The notes: generated by a model not told the origin, from the letters alone. Counted from the first letter of the stretch, positions 1-12,230 are shown. The stretch is 64,000 nt of DNA from Alviniconcha marisindica (GCA_018857735.1 JABMCL010002162.1:28501-92500); one strand, 5' to 3'. Program-made: numbers and translations.

Positions 1-73
1 GTGTGTTGTGTGTGTGTGTGTGTGTGTGTGTGATTGTGTGGTGTGTGGAGTGATTGAGTGTGTGTGGTGTGTG

Positions 74-107
<34 letters not shown>

Positions 108-387
108 TGTGGTGTGTGTGTGTGTTGTGTGTGTGTGTGTGTGTGGGTGTTGGTGTGTGTGTGTGTGTGTGTGTTGTGTGTGTGTGGTGGTGTGTGTGTG
201 TGTGGGTGTGTGTGTGTGTGTGGTGTGATTGATGTGTGTGATGTGTGTGTGTGTGTGTGTGATTGGGTGGTGTGTGTGTGATTTAGTGTGTGTGTGTGTG
301 GTGGTGTGTGTGTGTGTGTGTGTGTGTGTGTTGGTGTTGTGTGTGTGTGATTGGTTGTGTGTGGTGTGGTGATTGGTGTGTGTGTGT

Positions 388-421
<34 letters not shown>

Positions 422-580
422 TGTGTGTGTGTGTGTGTGTGTGATGAGTGTGTGTGTGTGGATGTGTGAATGTGTGTGTGGGAATGCGTGTGTGGTGTGT
501 GGTGTGGTGGTGAATGGTGGTGTGTGTGATGTGGTTGGGGGGCATGTGAGATGTTGTGTGTTCTTGGAGGTGGGGTGGGG
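1..580. repeat. (GT)n-rich microsatellite tract
   Basis: Almost uninterrupted GT dinucleotides on the + strand, broken by short GATT, GGTG and GAATG variants. It lies just upstream of the acceptor of the exon at 798, so it is probably intronic. The open frames through it (Cys-Val or His-Thr repeats) are products of the dinucleotide and are not genes. Confidence 0.9.
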
Positions 581-797
581 GGGCATTGTGTAGAACAATG
601 TAAATGTGTGTGAATGTTTCGTGTATGTAGGAGGGGAGGTAAGAGTGTAAATGTGTTAATATTATGTGTGTGTGGGGGGAGGTTACAGTGTAGATACATG
701 CATTGTGTGTGTGTAGGGGGGTACGGTGGGGATACATTAATGGCTTGCACATTGTGGGGGGTTACTCTCATACAGTGCTGCTGCGTGCGTGTTGCAG

Positions 798-1004
798 GGG
801 GGTGAGCTGTACAGTTCCCTGGCGTCGCTGGACAGAATGGGCTACAGCCCAACGCTGCAGCGCCGACCTTCCACCCTCCGTCTGCACCCGCCACCCGCCG
901 ATAGCCAGGGCGACTCCCACCCGCTGGTAGACAGCCGGCAGGTGATGGTGCAGCCAACAGCAGGCAGTGCCCTCTGTGATGGTGACGGACAGACCACCTT
1001 GTGA
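798..1004 (+). CDS. 3'-terminal coding exon of an unidentified gene (partial)
   Basis: I do not recognise the protein. A TTGCAG acceptor at 792-797 is followed by a frame of 68 codons and a TGA at 1002-1004. The segment is G/C-rich with codon-like composition, unlike the GT repeat before it and the T-rich DNA after it. It begins GGELYSSLASLDRMGYSP, then becomes a Pro/Arg/Ser/Gln-rich, apparently disordered tail ending in QTTL. A C-terminal Thr-x-Leu fits a class I PDZ ligand, which would suit the cytoplasmic tail of a membrane or scaffold-bound protein; that is inference. Earlier exons would lie left of the window. The opposite strand is also open across the segment, so strand and reality rest on the acceptor, the composition and the + strand G/T bias. 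Confidence 0.5.
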   Translation, partial: GGELYSSLASLDRMGYSPTLQRRPSTLRLHPPPADSQGDSHPLVDSRQVMVQPTAGSALCDGDGQTTL

Positions 1005-1628
1005 TGACCCCTGCGGCCACCTGTCTGGCCGGACGGGACCGGGCTGGGCCCATTGCTTATGCAACTGCTGCGCTTGACGTCTGTGATTGTCTGCTTGCTG
1101 CGTCTCGACACGGAGCGACACGGCTGTTGCTGCCGACAGTTTTCTGGCTCCGGGCGCGCGGCGTCGTGTGGAACGGCAAGAATGTTACGCTTCACCTGTT
1201 TCGGTCCAATTCAGAAAAAAAACTTCACGGCCCAACTCAAAACCGCAATGTGAAGAAGAGTAAGCCGTGGTTGGTGACTGGATATACCTTTACTTCGTCC
1301 CAATCAACTACCAAAAAAGCCAAATATCAAATACGTGTACAAAAGCTCACAAACTTGGAGGGACCACGATGCTTTGGATGTTTTTTGTCAAAGCAGATTG
1401 AGGTTGATTAATGTGTGCTGCGCACATGACGAGGCAGCGAGGGAGCGGGGTAGAGGCTGCGCTTGTTGTTGTTTGCCGGCCTCTCGTGTAGTGCATCACG
1501 CAGGGCGGCGCTGGTCTGGAAGCGTCGCAGGACACAATCCGTGCCCACAGATTCCAGTTCTGATGTTAAGGAGGTGCAGTGAAAAGTGTTGTTTTGTATT
1601 GAAAGCTGCAGCGGTGAAGATGATAGCT
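1005..1628 (+). other. Non-coding sequence after the terminal exon
   Basis: G/C-moderate sequence after the stop codon with no exon-like frame bounded by splice sites. It is probably the start of a 3'UTR. No convincing polyadenylation signal is seen here. Confidence 0.35.
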
Positions 1629-2107
1629 GTAATATCAGTGGAAACATTATCTGTAGTATCACAGGAAGTGTTATCTTCAGTATTACAGGAAACAATATCT
1701 GCAATATTACAGGAAACCGTCTCTGTGATCTCACAGAAAACGTTATCAGTAATATCGCAGGAAACAGTATCTGCTGTTTCACAGGAACCTTTGTCTGTAA
1801 TATCACTGGAAATGTTATCTGTAATACCACAGGAAACAGTATCTGTGATATAGCAGGAAACATTATCTGTAATATCACAGGAAACATTATCTGTAATATC
1901 ACAGGAAACAATATCTGTGATATCACAGGAAACAGTATCTGTGATATCACAGGAAATGGTATCTGTAACATCACGGGGAAACGGTATTTGTGATATCACA
2001 GAAAATGGTATCTGTAATATCACAGGAAACGGCATTTGTGATATCACAGGAAACATTATCAGTAATATCACAGGAAGCAGCATCTGTAATCTTACAGGAA
2101 AAAGTAA
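1629..2107. repeat. 24-bp minisatellite, about 20 copies
   Basis: Units follow the pattern aatatcacaggaaac plus attatctgt with base changes between copies. Because 24 is a multiple of three, several frames stay open on both strands; the predicted peptides are repeat artefacts. Confidence 0.9.
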
Positions 2108-2648
2108 TTTTTTAATACTGTGATGGAAAAGATCAAAACCCAGAAGTTTAGACTGAATACTTTTGATTAGACATGATACAATAACAGTGCAACTTTTTGG
2201 ATGGATCTTGCTTTTGTGAAAGCAACAACCAATCAAACCGACAGTTACTCTACACGATGGTACAAAAACAAACAAAAAGGTCAAAAGTCTGATCTGCTTG
2301 TGTTAGGCAGATGGCCAATGGTGAACAAGAAATGGTATTTTAGCTATGCCAGGTGCTCTTGCCTGGTCAGTTTATTTGTCATGGAATGCTTGGCAGCCAG
2401 ATGCAGAGTGCTTAGAGTGCCTGCTGTGTGCGTGTAAGAAAGCCGGGCCAGCTGGTGCGAAAAAAACAGGCTGCTGTGCACACTCTAAGCCACGCTTTTC
2501 AGCACCCTTCCTCCAAACTGCCACAATTAGTTGCATCATTGAAGGGACAATTCTGATCTCCACACATTTGTCTACCAAAGTCGCCCTTGTAAAGTCCCAG
2601 GCTGTCAACGCCGTCTGTAAAATTTGCCAACATTTTTTTTGATAATAA

Positions 2649-3186
2649 GACTGGATTCAACATAGAGTTGATGCAAGCTTGGATTCAACATAGTGTTGAC
2701 ACAAACTTGGATTCGACATAGCTTTCACACGAGCTTGGATTCAACATAGTATTGATGCAAGCTTGGATTCAGCATAGCTTTGACACAAGCTTGGATTCAT
2801 GGTAGCTTTGACGCAAGCTTGGATTCAGCATAGCTTTGATGCAAGTTTGGATTCATCATAGCTTTGACGCAAGCTTGGATTCAGCATAGCTTTGATGCAA
2901 GCTTGGATTCAGCATAGTGCTGATGCAAGCTTGGATTCAACATAGCTTTGATGCAAGCTTGGATTCAACATAGTGTTGATGCAAGCTTGGATTCAGCATA
3001 GCTTTGACGCAAGCTTGGATTCAGCATAGCGTTGATGCAAGCTTGGATTCAGCGTAGTGTTGATGCAAGCTTGGATTCAGCATAGCTTTGACGCAAGCTT
3101 GGATTCAGTATAGTGTTGACGCAAGCTTGGATTCAGCATAGCTTTGATGCAAGCCTGGATTCATCGTAGCTTTGACGCAAGCTTGT
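2649..3186. repeat. 28-bp minisatellite, about 19 copies
   Basis: Repeats of cttggattcagcatagc followed by tttgatgcaag. Most unit boundaries create an AAGCTT (HindIII) site, so the array carries more than a dozen of them at 28-bp spacing. Confidence 0.92.
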
Positions 3187-3829
3187 AAACTATGGGCATG
3201 TCCACTGTAGGCTTAAAAAAATAAAAATAATAGTGTTCTGCTTCGAGTCAAACGATTTTGGTTTTGTTTGTGCTGATATCGTTTGAATTGTCTGTTACAA
3301 ACTTGCTGTCGTCTGAGTACCAATGAAAAACTGTCAGGTCAGTTTTCGGAGACCTGTAGATAATCTATTATGGCAGTGGCTGATTGGAGGAAGGATGTGG
3401 AGTCTGACCGCATGTTGTAACCATGGTAATGGCTGCACAGTGACATGGCAGTGGTGGACTTAGTTGCCATGACCTCACCTTGCCTTGTGTGTATGTTAAA
3501 GCAACATTTAACTGTGAGCAGTGGTTCCTTATAGTTGTTATATACTGCATCCTGTAGACAGCTTTTGTCCACAGTTTGCCCTTGTTTGTACAATGTGCAG
3601 TATTGTTGTTTTTTGTTTGTTTTTATAAAATGGTATGAGATTATTCAAAGATTGGTGAAATGATGTGATTTTTGCTACCTTTTTGAAAAACAAATCTTGC
3701 CACCTTTGTTCTTTTAAACTATGATCGCCACACATTATTTTGGTGTATTTTATATTAATTATAATCAAACGTAGGCAAGGATCCATAACTTTGAGCCTGG
3801 TTTGGGGATGAGTCTCTCTGCCTGGCTGT

Positions 3830-4790
3830 TTGCTGAGATGTTTGTTGAGGTGGTCGGTTGCTGAGCGCTTGACAAGGGCCTGTTGAGGTGGTCGGTTGCT
3901 GAGTGCCTGACAGGGGCCTGTTGAGGTGGTCGGTTGCTGAGACAGGGGCCTGTTGAGGTGGTCGGTTGCTGAGACAGGGGCCTGTTGAGGCGGTCGGTTG
4001 CTGAGCGCTTGACAAGGGCCTGTTGAGGTGGTCGGTTGCTGAGACAGGGGCCTGTTGAGGTGGTCGGTTGCTGAGACAGGGGCCTGTTGAGGTGGTCGGT
4101 TGCTGAGACAGGGGCCTGTTGAGGTGGTCGGTTGCTGAGACAGGGGCCTGTTGAGGCGGTCAGTTGCTGAGACAGGGGCCTGTTGAGGTGGTCGGTTGCT
4201 GAGACAGGGGCCTGTTGAGGTGGTCGGTTGCTGAGACAGGGGCCTGTTGAGGTGGTCGGTTGCTGAGACAGGGGCCTGTTGAGGTGGTCGGTTGCTGAGT
4301 GCCTGACGGGGGGCCTGTTGAGGCGGTCAGTTGCTGAGACAGGGGCCTGTTGAGGCGGTCAGTTGCTGAGACAGGGGCCTGTTGAGGCGGTCGGTTGCTG
4401 AGACAGGGGCCTGTTGAGGCGGTCAGTTGCTGAGACAGGGGCCTGTTGAGGCGGTCAGTTGCTGAGCACATGACAAGGGCCTGTTGAGGTGGCTGGTTGT
4501 GGAGTGCTTGACAAGGGCCTGTTGAGGTGGCTGGTTGTGGAGTGCTTGACAAGGGCCTGTTGAGGTGGCTGGTTGTGGAGTGCTTGACAAGGGCCTGTTG
4601 AGGTGGCTGGTTGTGGAGTGCTTGACAAGGGCCTGTTGAGGTGGCTGGTTGTGAAAGAGTGCTGACAAGGGCCTGTTGAGGTGGCTGGTTGTGGAGTGCT
4701 TGACAAGGGCCTGTTGAGGTGGCTGGTTGTGGAGTGCTTGACAAGGGCCTGTTGAGGTGGCTGGTTGTGGAGTGCTTGACAAGGGCCTGG
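3830..4790. repeat. Two-part 32-bp / 38-bp minisatellite
   Basis: The left part (to about 4465) has 32-bp units built on gcctgttgaggtggtcggtt plus gctgagacagg. The right part has 38-bp units with gcctgttgaggtggctggtt and gtggagtgcttgacaag. The shared core shows the two halves are variants of one array. Pro/Gln-rich frames on the minus strand come from the repeat. Confidence 0.92.
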
Positions 4791-7769
4791 TGCGGAAAAG
4801 ATGGGTGGACTTGAGCAATTCCGACAGTCTTAGATCATGGACTCCACGCAGACCGGCGGGAATGTCCACTGATGCAGATGACCACACAGGTTCAGCATCA
4901 GTACCTCGCTGGGAAGTAAATCTCTAGTGTGCTCCATGTCTTTTTCCAGTCATCTGCAAGGACCAGATGTTTCCCAGCTTTCACTTGCTCAGTTCAAGCC
5001 AGAACCGTTCACCTGATTGTGTGACGTGTGATCGGCGCTTACCTGTGTATATGTTGATGATGTCCGTGTCCAGAGCAGTCCAGCCTTGTGCTGTGCTTTG
5101 TCACGTGATTATTGAAAATGCCTCGCTTTTCCTTATTGTTGTGGTTGGCTCAGAGTGGCTCCAAAATGATTGGTGTTTTCACCTTCCATCTTCATTTGCC
5201 TGTACATCATTTTCAATGTCTACTGAAAACTGGATGTGAGAACACTTATTCACAGCAGGGCATGCATTTGAAATGCAATGCCAGCATCTTGGTTTTGTGT
5301 TCAAGGGGAGAAAAAAAATCATCTAAAACAAGTATGACTGCTCACGTTCTAAAACAAGATCCAAACACATCAATTCACACGTTGTGTGTTGTCATATTAA
5401 AGAAGTGCTCTTTTTAACCTTTTATGTGTTTACAAGGAGGATTAGTGGCTTGTTTTTGGATAGAGTTGAACACAAAGAAGAGCATCTTTTCCCCAGTGTC
5501 AGCATCACTTTAGTGTCATTGATTTCTTTTAGATCGCAGCAATCAAAAGCAATTTTTATGTTGGTGCAATTTTTGTCGGTGAAGCTACTTTTTTTTTTTT
5601 TTAAGAATATCGTACATGAATTAGGATGGGAAATATTTCTTCCTTTTTTTCTTTCTTCTTCTTCTTTTTATATTTTTAAAAAAGAAATTGCCAAACAGAC
5701 AGGCACTGCCTCTCCTGTTTGTGATGGACTGTTGTCTCATCGTTATGATACAAATAGATTTCACATCACCTCAGTAACTGGGCAGAGAGAGAGATGGAGA
5801 GAGAGAACGAAGTTGTGTTGGCTCTTTCCCCCATACCAAAACTGCTTTAAAAGTTAAATCAGTGAAACATTTTCTCCCCCCTCCTCCGCCTCTCATCACA
5901 CACACACACACCTACACAATGGCAAACACAAGACACGCGCACTTTTATGTCCCATCTTTTCGCTGTAATGTTTTTTGCACAGAATTGACAAATTCAGGCC
6001 TTTTAAAAGCTGTTCGCTTTTATTCCAAATGTCACCAAATGGCGCATTTGAAAAAAGAAATCCTAGGAAAGTATAGAGTCAGACATCAACCCCATCCTCT
6101 TGCAGCCACCCAATTGCATCTTCCCATCATCCTCACATTTTTAACTTGCACAAGAAAAACCAGTGTCTATGTAATGATAAGTGTTAGGCTGGCCTTTTGT
6201 CCAGGAGTGCAAACATTTTTAACATTGCAGTTTTCTCTGTAGTTGTGAAATGCCATCGGTGTCAAACTTTGCATGGTGGTCGTGTTTTCTGAGCTTTACC
6301 TATTCATATATATGTCATTCTCAGTGACCGTGACTTTTTAAAGATCAGAGTGGCATTAAACAGTTCAGACGAAGTTCTGTCGTTCAGTAATTTCGTATTC
6401 TGTCCAGTTCAGAGCTTGTGCATAAACTCAATCAGACATATAACGCTGTGTTTGACTTTGGTGATTATTTTAAGAGAGAGAGAATGGACTCATTCCCTGA
6501 ATTAACAGGGAGATAATGAACACTTTTTAAGACTGTCCAAAAATTTCTGTTAGCTCTTTCTCAAATAAAATCGTTCAGACTCCATTGAGCTTTGCACTTT
6601 TGTGCCAGTTGCCCATTATCTTGGCTGATTTTCATGGTCACAGTGAAAGGGAAAATAAAGGTTCTTTTTCTTTACAGGTACTTGTGTGATGGGGTTGTTA
6701 CAGTTATGGACATATAATGACAAGCATGTACTTAGAAACCTTTTTTTAGGGAAATAACTGACATACTTTCTTGCTTATCTGAAACCGTATTTTTTGTGTT
6801 TTCTTGGACTTTGTTTGAGTGAGCACAGTGCAAGTGTGAGACAACACTGCTTTCAAATTATACCAGTTTTGGTGGCATTTAAAATGTTTTGATCAAAAAA
6901 ATCTTTTGTTTTGAATATGAGTTATGCGAGCATGCTCTTTTTTACTCCATTCCAAATGATGGCAGCTCAAAAACATTTCTGACTGAGTTGATGCATCAGG
7001 TTTACATGCGGTACACAAATGTAAGTTGATGAAGAGGCGTCAGGTGTCACAGGTACAATCCTTCAGGACAAACTCTCAAACTGTCTTGCACAATGAGGGG
7101 AAACTACATAAACAGTACAAATAACTGAAATGCTTTTTCTGTTTGCTGTATTTTTCTTCTGTAACTCATAATGCTAACACAGTAACAAGGTGTTTTGTTG
7201 AAAATGTGTATCAAAATCCAAAATGTAAACAACAAACAAAACCCCTCTTATACTAAGCTACTGAAACATCTGCTCTACTATTTTTTTTTAAATTAATAAA
7301 AAAATCCAAAGGAAGGCAGGTGTCATTTTCAGGGGGTAGGCAGATCTGACGACTGAGGAAACGGTCGTACCGTATGGCCCAACTTTCTGGCTCCACCTGA
7401 CCGCTACATGCTACTGTGTAACTACATGTGGGATTTCAACGTCAGTGTCAGTGTTTGACACCATCCTTTCAAAACGAGGTGGCTGTGCCGCCCTGGACAG
7501 GCAACAGTCAAGGAAAATGACCCGGCAGACAGACCGGCGGGCAAAGCAACCGTCACAAGTGGCTTGCGTCGCGGAAGCTTGGAGCTTGAGACACGGCCTG
7601 CGGGCCTCAAGCCAGGGACACCACACCATCGATCGCCCGCAGGAGGCTGACGTGGAAAGAGGAAGCGCTTAATGGTCATCCTTTAAATGTGAAAAAAGTG
7701 CCCTCATCAGTCAGACAAACACTGGAACTGTGCCAAATGCTTTTCTGAACACAGATACCATCCTGAACT
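4791..7769 (+). other. T-rich non-coding stretch
   Basis: No exon with plausible splice sites and no similarity I recognise. It holds poly-T runs near 5587 and 5645, a short GAGA tract near 5788, (CA)n at 5898, and a more G/C-rich patch at 7420-7680 that is open in two frames but matches nothing I know. The + strand is clearly T/G-biased. Confidence 0.5.
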
Positions 7770-8045
7770 CGGCTGGGGTTTGTTTTGTTCTCATTGCACC
7801 AAGTGACTGGGAGGGTTTGTTTTGTTTTGTTCTCATTGCTCCAAGGGCCTGTCGGCTACATGCTGTGTATATGTAGTGACTGGGAGGGTTTGTTTTGTTC
7901 TCATTGCTCCAAGGGCCTGTCGGCTACATGCTGTGTATATGTAGTGACTGGCAGGGTTTGTTTTGTTCTCATTGCTCCAAGGGCCTGTCACCTACATGCT
8001 ATGTATATGTAGTGACTGGCAGGGTTTGTTTTGTTCTCATTGCCT
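7770..8045. repeat. About 68-bp tandem repeat, 3-4 copies
   Basis: Copies of gtgactgggagggtttgttt tracking to gggcctgtcggctacatgct and gtgtatatgta. The last copies are slightly diverged (tgactggcaggg). Confidence 0.88.
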
Positions 8046-8439
8046 CTGAAAGTTTTATCTACTAGATGGTATTTAATGACTTGTGAAATTTGTTTTTGTG
8101 TGTGTGTTAAACTTGTTAATTGCTGTACTTAAAAAAAGAATGTTATGATGTATGTTTCAAGTTACTTTTTATTTTTTAAAGAACAGAAGGCCCACCGATA
8201 CAGATATGGTATAAAATTACTTGTGCAGTGTTTGCAAATGTATGATATAAACTTACTCAGGCGTTGTTTGCCAATGTATGTATTATTGAATCTACTTGAT
8301 GTGTATCTGGTTGCCTGCGTTTTTGTTGCTGTGATGTTTTTTATCACTCCGCAAGGTGGGTGTTGTTTTGTTGTTTTATGAGGCTATCCTAGAAATCAAA
8401 TGCAGCAAGGATGAATTGCCAGCAAATGCAATGCCTGTG

Positions 8440-8602
8440 CTAACATGCGGGAATCAGAGAAGGAATGGCAGCACATTGCCAATGAGTGCGGTGCATATGC
8501 TAACATGCGGGAGTCGGAGAAGGAATGGCAGCACATTGCCAACAAGTGCGGTACATGTGCTAACATGCGGGAATCAGAGAAGGAATGGCAGCACATTGCC
8601 CT
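8440..8602. repeat. 60-bp tandem repeat, about 2.7 copies
   Basis: Three successive segments share ctaacatgcgggaatcagag followed by aaggaatggcagcacattgc. The unit length is a multiple of three, so both strands stay open. The sequence around it is not exon-like. Confidence 0.88.
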
Positions 8603-9289
8603 TGTTGTAGTAGTTGGATGCTGCAAGGAATTGGTGTCTGTTGGGACAAATTTGTCATCCACAGGATGTAGGTGTGAACTCAGCCACCTTGAAGTGCTCA
8701 TTTATATTGCCGTGAGAGTGATGATGACATCACAAAATGCAGACATGCCTAGCTGCTACTCACATGGTACAAGCTACACCCCACCGGATCATGTTCTCTC
8801 AGTGTTCTCTTTTCCCTTGAGTAACGGGCCTTTGTTTGCTTTTATTTTGATACTGAAACTTATGTTTGATTCAGGCGTGATTATCGTGTGATGACACTGC
8901 TCGTTCATAGGCGAGAAGATGTTTATTTTGTTAGGTTTTCATTGGAAACCTAATAACTTTGGGTTTATTGACGTGACATTTCTTCCTGCCTGGGGAATGT
9001 TCAGTGCTGTCGCTTTGCTGCATGCTGTTAAGGCGAGACCTTTGGAGTACAGTATAACGACAGCCTTTACCCTGCTTTACACGTTTCGGTGGTGACCTAG
9101 TGCTCAAGGTCACAGGAAGTGTGGAAAAAATGGTATATTTGTTTTTAATGTGAGTTACGTGAACATTTTCTCAGACTTGCTTTCATTTTGTCTTGTTTGA
9201 TAGAAAGATTTAAACACTGCAGATCAAATGGGCAAAGCAAGTGGCAAGTTTTAACTGAGCTTTAGTTCAGGAAAGTTTGGGCAGAGCTG

Positions 9290-9560
9290 CTGTGTGTCTG
9301 CTAGCTTTAGTCAGGTAAAGATTGTCTGCTAGCTTTAGTCAGGGAAAGTTTGGGCAGAGCTGCTGTGTGTCTGCTAGCTTTAGTCCGGTAAAGATTGTCT
9401 GCTAGCTTTAGTCAGGGAAAGTTTGGGCAGAGCTGCTGTGTGTCTGCTAGCTTTAGTCAGGTAAAGATTGTCTGCTAGCTTTAGTCAGGGAAAGTTTGGG
9501 CAGAGCTGCTGTGTGTCTGCTAGCTTTAGTCAGGTAAAGGTTGGGTAGAGCTGCCTTGTG
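9290..9560. repeat. About 73-bp compound tandem repeat
   Basis: Alternating half-units tctgctagctttagtcaggt and agggaaagtttgggcagagc plus tgctgtgtg repeat about four times, then decay. Confidence 0.85.
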
Positions 9561-10035
9561 GCTGCTAGCTTAGCCCAGGAAAAGCTGGAGTTGTAGTTGA
9601 CTGCGCATTAAAAATGCATTATCTATCTTGGGTAGCTCTGCTCTGTGGCTGCTAACTTATTGCAGTGACAGCACCCTCAGTTGTTTTGTCAGGAACAAGA
9701 AGGTAAATGACAATCCATTTTGTTCCTGGGTTTTTTCAGTTTCCCGATTTTGTTCCTTTCATGGCATGCTACTTTTCATGTCTGTGTTCTTTTTTCTTAC
9801 CTCAATCCCAAATTTATTTGTTTGCCATATCGTACATAGTTAAAAATTTTTATTAATTAAGTCCTGCATTGTACAGTCTGGTTGCAAAGAAATGCATATT
9901 GACTCCCCTGAAAAACTGTGAGTTGCTGTAGTGATTGGTGTTGGACTGTTTGTCCAGCTAGCCTGCCGCCTGCGAGAGACCTTTAACATTGTGATTATCT
10001 GTGAAGTTACGAGTGTGGTTGATGACCATGATGAT

Positions 10036-10206
10036 GATGAAGTGATGCTTAATGTCCTCAGATGTCGGCTGACATATTAGGGACAAGCTGTGACCGATGC
10101 CGAAGCACGGTTCACTAAATCTTTACGTCCACGGAAGCCAGAAGGCTCGTTAGGACGGACAGCCCAGGACGGCCACCTCGACTCTCACACAGCTCCTGAA
10201 CTACAT
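10036..10206 (-). mobile_element. Short retroposon, family B
   Basis: About 170 bp matching eight other copies in the window. Read on the minus strand it starts near ttcaggagctgtgtgagagt, passes through cgtcctaacgagccttctgg, and ends at tgaggacattaagcatcact with a simple (ATC)n tail. Possible target duplication catgatg on both sides. I see no clear tRNA-type box B, so how it is transcribed is open. Confidence 0.75.
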
Positions 10207-10519
10207 GATGTCAAACATTGCATGGTAGTTGTATTTACACCATCTTCATGCCTGCATTATCTACTTAATAAAAGAAAAAAATATCTGAAGGTCACAGCAG
10301 CATCAAACAGTTTGGACCGAAAATTTGTACGTTCAAGTCCAGTTTAGTTGACACTTTGTGGAATTAATTATGTTGACTAGGTCGTGAGCATACCACTATT
10401 TTTAACTTTTGCATGTACTCTTTGACCTTGGTGATAATTTGCATGTGTCGTTATTTGTTAAAAACTTTAAGGTTCGCTTGTTTTCGGACAGTGTTTAACA
10501 TGGTTGACTGGGCAACACT

Positions 10520-10570
10520 CTGATATAATTGTACTGGTTGACTGGGCGTAAAACATCAAGTTACTTACTT
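10520..10570 (+). repeat. Fragment of molluscan-type dispersed repeat, family E
   Basis: Contains tggttgactgggcgtaaaac followed by a (TTAC)n-like tail. The same block occurs at about 59240 and, reversed, at 21972 and 25312. It looks like the conserved 3' end of a SINE. Confidence 0.6.
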
Positions 10571-10611
10571 GACCTTGCATCAAAAACCAGTTTCCTTCCT
10601 TTGGATTATAA

Positions 10612-10806
10612 CCTTGCTGGGGGTCTGCTAGTTTATTGATCAGGTTTGGTAACCTTGACCTTGCTCGGGGTCTGCTGGTTTATAGATCAGGTTTGGTAAC
10701 CTTGACCTTGCTCGGGGTCTGCTGGTTTATAGATCAGGTTTGGTAACCTTGACCTTGCTTGGGGTCTGCTGGTTTATAGATCAGGTTTGGTAACCTTGAC
10801 CTTGCT
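10612..10806. repeat. 47-bp tandem repeat, about 4 copies
   Basis: Units of accttgaccttgctcggggt plus ctgctggtttatagatcagg and tttggta. Copies are nearly identical, so expansion was recent. Confidence 0.9.
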
Positions 10807-11009
10807 TTTAGGTCACAGATGTATCGAAGAGATAAACTATGAAGTTTTTTCAGGTCTTGTTGGGTTTACTTTAAATGTTACATACACTGAAAAGATATGC
10901 ATAATATGACTGGTGTGTACTTATGGAACATTATCCACTTTTTGCCCCAGTTTTCTAACTGACTGTGCTTTGTCTGAGTGTTTGCTTTTTAAAAAGTGTA
11001 GCGCCTTCC

Positions 11010-11280
11010 GTTTAACCCTTTCACTCCCCTGAGTCTGGTGCATAAGTAGTTCCTTCAGTTTAACCCTTTCACTCCCCTGAGGCTGTTGCATAAGTAGTTC
11101 CTTCAGTTTAACCCTTTCACTCCCATGAGGTTGGTGCATAAGTAGTTCCTTCCATTTAACCCTTTCACTCCCCTGAGGCTGTTGCATAAGTAGTTCCTTC
11201 AGTTTAACCCTTTCACTCCCCTGAGGCTGTTGCATAAGTAGTTCCTTCAGTTTAACCCTTTCACTCCCCTGAGGCTGTTG
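11010..11280. repeat. 48-bp tandem repeat carrying a transposon end, about 5.5 copies
   Basis: Each unit is agttccttcagtttaaccct followed by ttcactcccctgaggctgtt and gcataagt. The TTAACCCTTTCACTCCCC part matches the terminus of the TTAA-flanked elements at 11707 and 37241. The last copy runs on into internal element-like sequence (acatcattgacagag), so the array probably grew from an inserted element's left end. Confidence 0.85.
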
Positions 11281-11576
11281 CCTAACATCATTGACAGAGA
11301 TGCTTGTCGTGTGACACCCGGCTTAATATGCTTCATGTGACAGGCATGTATGTATTTTTTATAAGGAACATTATCAACATGTTTTCTCTGAGTTTTTTCC
11401 ACTGAATTGTGTGTTTTGAATGTTTGCTCTTTAATAATAATAATAATAATAATGTACATTTATCATGCGCTCATCAACGCCCTGAGCACTCACATGATAC
11501 ATATTAACCTAAATATGATATTCTATACACATGTAGAGCATAGTCCTACCAAAACAATTTACATAAAGTATTATTT

Positions 11577-11620
11577 AAAAAAACAAATGCATCACACACA
11601 CACACACACACACACTGACT
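11577..11620. repeat. Short (CA)n tract
   Basis: About 12 CA units. Just upstream, near 11433, lies a short (AAT)n run. Confidence 0.8.
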
Positions 11621-11706
11621 GTAGCAGAAACTGGGTACTGATATTAGTTAGGATGGAAATACTGTGAGAAGAGGAAGGTTCCTTTAAAAAGCATAGTTCC
11701 TTCTAT

Positions 11707-11934
11707 TTAACTCTTTCCCTCTCTTGAGGCTGTAGGGTGACATCATTGGCAGAGCTTTTGCCATTGACCTGTGTGACCTTGTATCACATCCTGCTTGAGT
11801 TCCGCTATTTGTGTATGGGACTATCCCGATGTGGAACAGATGTTTCGAACATAACATTTCTGGTTCTCTAAGAGTCTTTCTAGGGAGGAAGTGGAGCCAG
11901 CAGTTCCAGTATTCCAGCGGGAAAAAAGGGTTAA
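11707..11934. mobile_element. Diverged TTAA-flanked MITE (piggyBac-like)
   Basis: Flanked by TTAA at 11707-11710 and 11931-11934. Imperfect terminal inverted repeats start CTCTTTCCCTC on the left and, read inward from the right, CCCTTTTTTCCC. Interior blocks (gacatcattggcagagctt and cctgcttgagttcc) resemble the better-preserved element at 37241. TTAA target sites and CCC-starting ends are typical of piggyBac-type elements; no transposase is present. Confidence 0.55.
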
Positions 11935-11989
11935 GAGCCATTCTGTGTTCTCTCAGTGGATAGTAAGTGTGTCACAGTTTGCATGCGTG

Positions 11990-11990
11990 T

Positions 11991-12057
<67 letters not shown>

Positions 12058-12063
12058 CAGTCT

Positions 12064-12126
<63 letters not shown>

Positions 12127-12128
12127 CT

Positions 12129-12166
<38 letters not shown>

Positions 12167-12230
12167 TCATGCAAGCACATACACACACACACACACACAC
12201 AGACCCCCACCCCCCCCCAACACACACACA
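11990..12230. repeat. (CA)n microsatellite block
   Basis: Several long CA runs separated by short breaks (atgcagtcttttca, agagtcttttca), then poly-C near 12210. Confidence 0.92.

Noticed and set aside
4160..4887. Gln/Pro/Asn-rich open frames on the minus strand
   Set aside because: They follow the 32/38-bp minisatellite; three frames stay open because the unit lacks stop codons.
7422..7679. G/C-rich patch open on both strands
   Set aside because: No recognised domain, no convincing splice sites, no neighbouring exon in phase.
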